NCBI RefSeq assembly: GCF_002236105.1
Contig: NZ_NIWU01000003.1
Span: forward strand, 640,001-704,000
Length of the DNA: 64,000 nucleotides
Direction of reading: 5' to 3'
Origin: Pseudomonas umsongensis
GTDB lineage: Bacteria; Pseudomonadota; Gammaproteobacteria; Pseudomonadales; Pseudomonadaceae
A program made the position numbers and the translations under genes. Every line of letters begins with the position of its first letter. Positions within the stretch are counted from its first letter, which is position 1. Under the pieces are notes generated by a model. The model was not told the DNA's origin. It made no database searches and saw only the letters and a list, made by a program, of their open reading frames with translations. Below, piece after piece: positions 62,161 to 64,000 of the stretch.

Positions 62161-62373
62161 AAGTAGTGTTTTGACTTTGAAAAAGATGAATTGGAAAAGA
62201 TGAATGACATGATGAAGATGAAATAACTGTATAAAATATAACCAAATCATCCCTGAAGCAAGTCCGTGGACGCTCTGTCAGCGGATTGGCGTCATTGTGC
62301 CGGCCGAACTTTGTATTTGACGCGCGATCTTGTATGGTTGGTCCCCTTTGAATTCGAGCCTTGCGGGTCTGTT
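62161..62373. promoter_or_regulatory. Divergent region M23 peptidase / tyrS
   Basis: A 213-base spacer. The half beside the peptidase is AT-rich and holds four GATGAA units in 62186-62222 (TTCATC on the transcribed minus strand). A minus-strand promoter is proposed with TTGCTT and TATTTT 17 bases apart, near 62258 and 62235. A promoter for tyrS was not identified with confidence. Confidence 0.4.
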
Positions 62374-63573
62374 ATGAAGTCGGTTGAAGAGCAGCTAGCG
62401 CTGATTAAACGTGGTGCGGAAGAACTGTTGGTCGAGTCCGAGCTGATCGAAAAACTCAAGCGTGGCCAACCGCTACGTATCAAGGCCGGCTTCGATCCGA
62501 CCGCCCCGGATTTGCACCTGGGCCACACCGTGCTTATCAATAAGCTGCGCCAGTTCCAGGAATTGGGTCACCAGGTGATCTTCCTGATTGGCGACTTCAC
62601 CGGGATGATTGGCGATCCGAGCGGCAAGAGTGCAACGCGTCCTCCGCTGACTCGTGAGCAGGTTCTCGAAAATGCCGAGACCTACAAGACCCAGGTGTTC
62701 AAGATTCTCGATCCGGCCAGGACTGAAGTGGCATTCAACTCCACCTGGATGGATCAGATGGGCCCCGCCGACTTCATCCGCCTGACTTCGCAGTACACTG
62801 TGGCTCGCATGCTCGAGCGCGATGATTTCGACAAGCGCTACACGACCAATCAGCCGATCGCCATCCATGAGTTCCTTTATCCGCTTGTCCAGGGTTACGA
62901 CTCGGTTGCCTTGCGCGCGGATGTCGAGCTCGGCGGCACCGATCAGAAGTTCAACCTGTTGATGGGGCGTGAGTTGCAGCGTGGTTACGGTCAGGAAGCC
63001 CAGTGCATTCTGACCATGCCCCTGCTTGAAGGTCTGGATGGCGTGAAGAAGATGTCCAAGTCCCTGGGCAACTACGTCGGTATCCAGGAGGCGCCGGGAG
63101 TGATGTACAGCAAGCTGGTCTCCATTCCGGATGCGTTGATGTGGCGTTACTTCGAGCTGCTCAGCTTCCGTTCCATGGATGAGATCAATGCCTTCCGTTC
63201 TGAAGTCGAGGCGGGCGCCAATCCGCGTGACATCAAGATCAAGCTGGCTGAAGAGATCGTTGCCCGCTTCCATGGTGAGGAGGCTGCGGCCAACGCTCAT
63301 CGTGCGGCAGGTAATCGTATGAAGGATGGCGAGCTCCCGGACGATCTGCCTGAAATCGAATTGACTGCAGCCGAAGATATGCCGATCGCCGCCGTCCTTA
63401 ATAAGGCTGGCCTGGTGAAGAACTCGGCTGTGGCGCGTGATCTGCTCGGTTCCGGTGGTGTGCGTATCGATGGCGAGGTGGTCGATCGCTCCTTTATATA
63501 CGTACTGGGAGCGACCCACGTTTGCCAGGCCGGCAAGAAGGCATTTGCGCGTATTACGCTCAAATCTGAATAA
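62374..63573 (+). CDS. tyrS: Tyrosyl-tRNA synthetase
   Basis: Charges tRNA-Tyr. The 399-residue class I synthetase has the HIGH-type motif HLGH (with FDPTAPDLHLGH), and the KMSKS motif in GVKKMSKSLGNYV. The C-terminal S4 RNA-binding domain shows GSGGVRIDGEVVDR. The sequence style and length (about 400, not 424) fit the second bacterial TyrRS type often named TyrZ. I set the start at 62374 because the family aligns from MKSVEEQLALIKRG. The gene is followed 16 bases later by the first rRNA promoter. Confidence 0.95.
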   Translation: MKSVEEQLALIKRGAEELLVESELIEKLKRGQPLRIKAGFDPTAPDLHLGHTVLINKLRQFQELGHQVIFLIGDFTGMIGDPSGKSATRPPLTREQVLENAETYKTQVFKILDPARTEVAFNSTWMDQMGPADFIRLTSQYTVARMLERDDFDKRYTTNQPIAIHEFLYPLVQGYDSVALRADVELGGTDQKFNLLMGRELQRGYGQEAQCILTMPLLEGLDGVKKMSKSLGNYVGIQEAPGVMYSKLVSIPDALMWRYFELLSFRSMDEINAFRSEVEAGANPRDIKIKLAEEIVARFHGEEAAANAHRAAGNRMKDGELPDDLPEIELTAAEDMPIAAVLNKAGLVKNSAVARDLLGSGGVRIDGEVVDRSFIYVLGATHVCQAGKKAFARITLKSE

Positions 63574-63588
63574 ACCTGTAACAAAGGG

Positions 63589-63616
63589 TTGACGACGGAT
63601 TTCAGGGGCCTATAAT
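63589..63616 (+). promoter_or_regulatory. rRNA operon promoter P1
   Basis: TTGACG (63589-63594), 16-base spacer, TATAAT (63611-63616): close to the sigma-70 consensus, 16 bases after the tyrS stop. Confidence 0.78.
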
Positions 63617-63734
63617 TCGCCCCACTTCCGGCGCAGTCGAAACGGAAAACTCCCTGGTAAACAATGAGTTACGAAGTTTTCGGCAGCAGGTTGCTTTAGT
63701 TCATCGAAGCGCCAAGGACGTTGAAAAAGAGGTG

Positions 63735-63762
63735 TTGACAGCAGCGTGTAACGCTGTAGAAT
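63735..63762 (+). promoter_or_regulatory. rRNA operon promoter P2
   Basis: TTGACA (63735-63740), 16-base spacer, TAGAAT (63757-63762). The spacer holds an inverted repeat (CAGCG-N5-CGCTG). Confidence 0.82.
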
Positions 63763-63843
63763 TCGCCTCCCGCTGATGAGAGATCTGAAGCGCAAGTGGT
63801 TGAAGTTGTTAAGGATTCCTTGAAAACTTCTGAAAAATACCAC

Positions 63844-63871
63844 TTGACAGCAAATGGGGCTGCTGTAGAAT
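63844..63871 (+). promoter_or_regulatory. rRNA operon promoter P3
   Basis: TTGACA (63844-63849), 16-base spacer, TAGAAT (63866-63871), followed by the G/C-rich discriminator GCGCGCCTC typical of stringently controlled promoters. Confidence 0.85.
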
Positions 63872-64000
63872 GCGCGCCTCGGTTGAGACGAAAGATCTTA
63901 ACCAACCGCTCTTTAACAACTGAATCAAGCAATTCGTGTGGGTGCTTGTGGAGTCAGACTGCTAGTCAACAGATTATCAGCATCACAAGTTACTCCGCGA

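Larger units (their letters stand above)
63574..64000 (+). promoter_or_regulatory. rRNA operon leader region (16S gene lies beyond the window)
   Basis: 427 bases with no protein gene. Three tandem promoters are followed by a leader with a boxA antitermination element GCTCTTTAACAA at 63908-63919. Downstream lies leader sequence that normally pairs with the region after 16S for RNase III processing. The 16S rRNA itself is not inside the window. The order tyrS then rrn is as I recall at the P. aeruginosa tyrZ-16S junction. Confidence 0.85.

Noticed and set aside
62161..62250. Upstream start for the M23 peptidase
   Set aside because: The extra residues are hydrophobic repeats from the TTCATC leader with no family match; the conserved start is 62160.

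Overview
The window is chromosomal DNA from a fluorescent pseudomonad (Pseudomonas fluorescens group). The evidence is the set of recognisable Pseudomonas proteins (RmcA, Vfr, AmgK/MurU, AgtSR/AgtABCD, EstA), a gene order that largely follows, as I recall it, the P. aeruginosa PAO1 stretch from about PA0575 to PA0668, moderately high GC, and P. fluorescens-type REP palindromes carrying the core GAGCGAGCCTGCTCGC. No plasmid, prophage, CRISPR array or insertion sequence is visible.

Layout. 1-4640: the end of a probable genomic island or variable segment, with a type I restriction system (hsdS open at the left edge, hsdR complete) and about 0.7 kb of decayed sequence next to the 3' end of tRNA-Ile2(CAT). 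4639-13179 (minus strand): the tRNA, the c-di-GMP regulator rmcA, and the macromolecular synthesis operon rpsU-dnaG-rpoD. 13379-17247: tsaD, plsY, folB-folK, cca. 17311-22268: the stress module prkA-yeaH-ycgB. 22566-30212: glpE, then the envelope and maintenance operon lptD-surA-pdxA-rsmA-apaG-apaH. 30343-33836: amgK-murU peptidoglycan recycling, djlA and a DUF3530 gene. 33910-43056: the AgtS/AgtR two-component system, the agtABCD ABC transporter and an iron-dependent alcohol dehydrogenase. 43137-51155: rpe-gph, trpE, the autotransporter esterase estA, and trpGDC. 51280-57868: an LplA-like ligase, vfr, an OsmC-family gene, coq7, a HIT protein, an SDR, a DUF805 protein, a nitronate monooxygenase-like gene and hemJ. 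58004-63573: argC, erpA, anmK, an M23 peptidase and tyrS. 63574-64000: the tandem promoters and leader of a ribosomal RNA operon whose 16S gene starts just outside the window.

How the genes work together. Most of the window is core housekeeping: replication and transcription initiation, tRNA maturation, folate, ubiquinone, haem and Fe-S biogenesis, outer-membrane LPS export, cell-wall recycling (amgK, murU, anmK) and tryptophan biosynthesis. The regulatory points of most interest are: twin tryptophan-rich leader peptides in front of trpE and trpGDC, the first encoded inside the 3' end of gph; a candidate AgtR operator and two Hfq/Crc-type A-rich motifs in front of the agt genes; a missing gatB/yqeY gene between rpsU and dnaG; and an inverted repeat that fills the spacer of the proposed erpA promoter. 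I found no strong evidence of a wholly new biological system. The most distinctive signals are regulatory and at the island junction.
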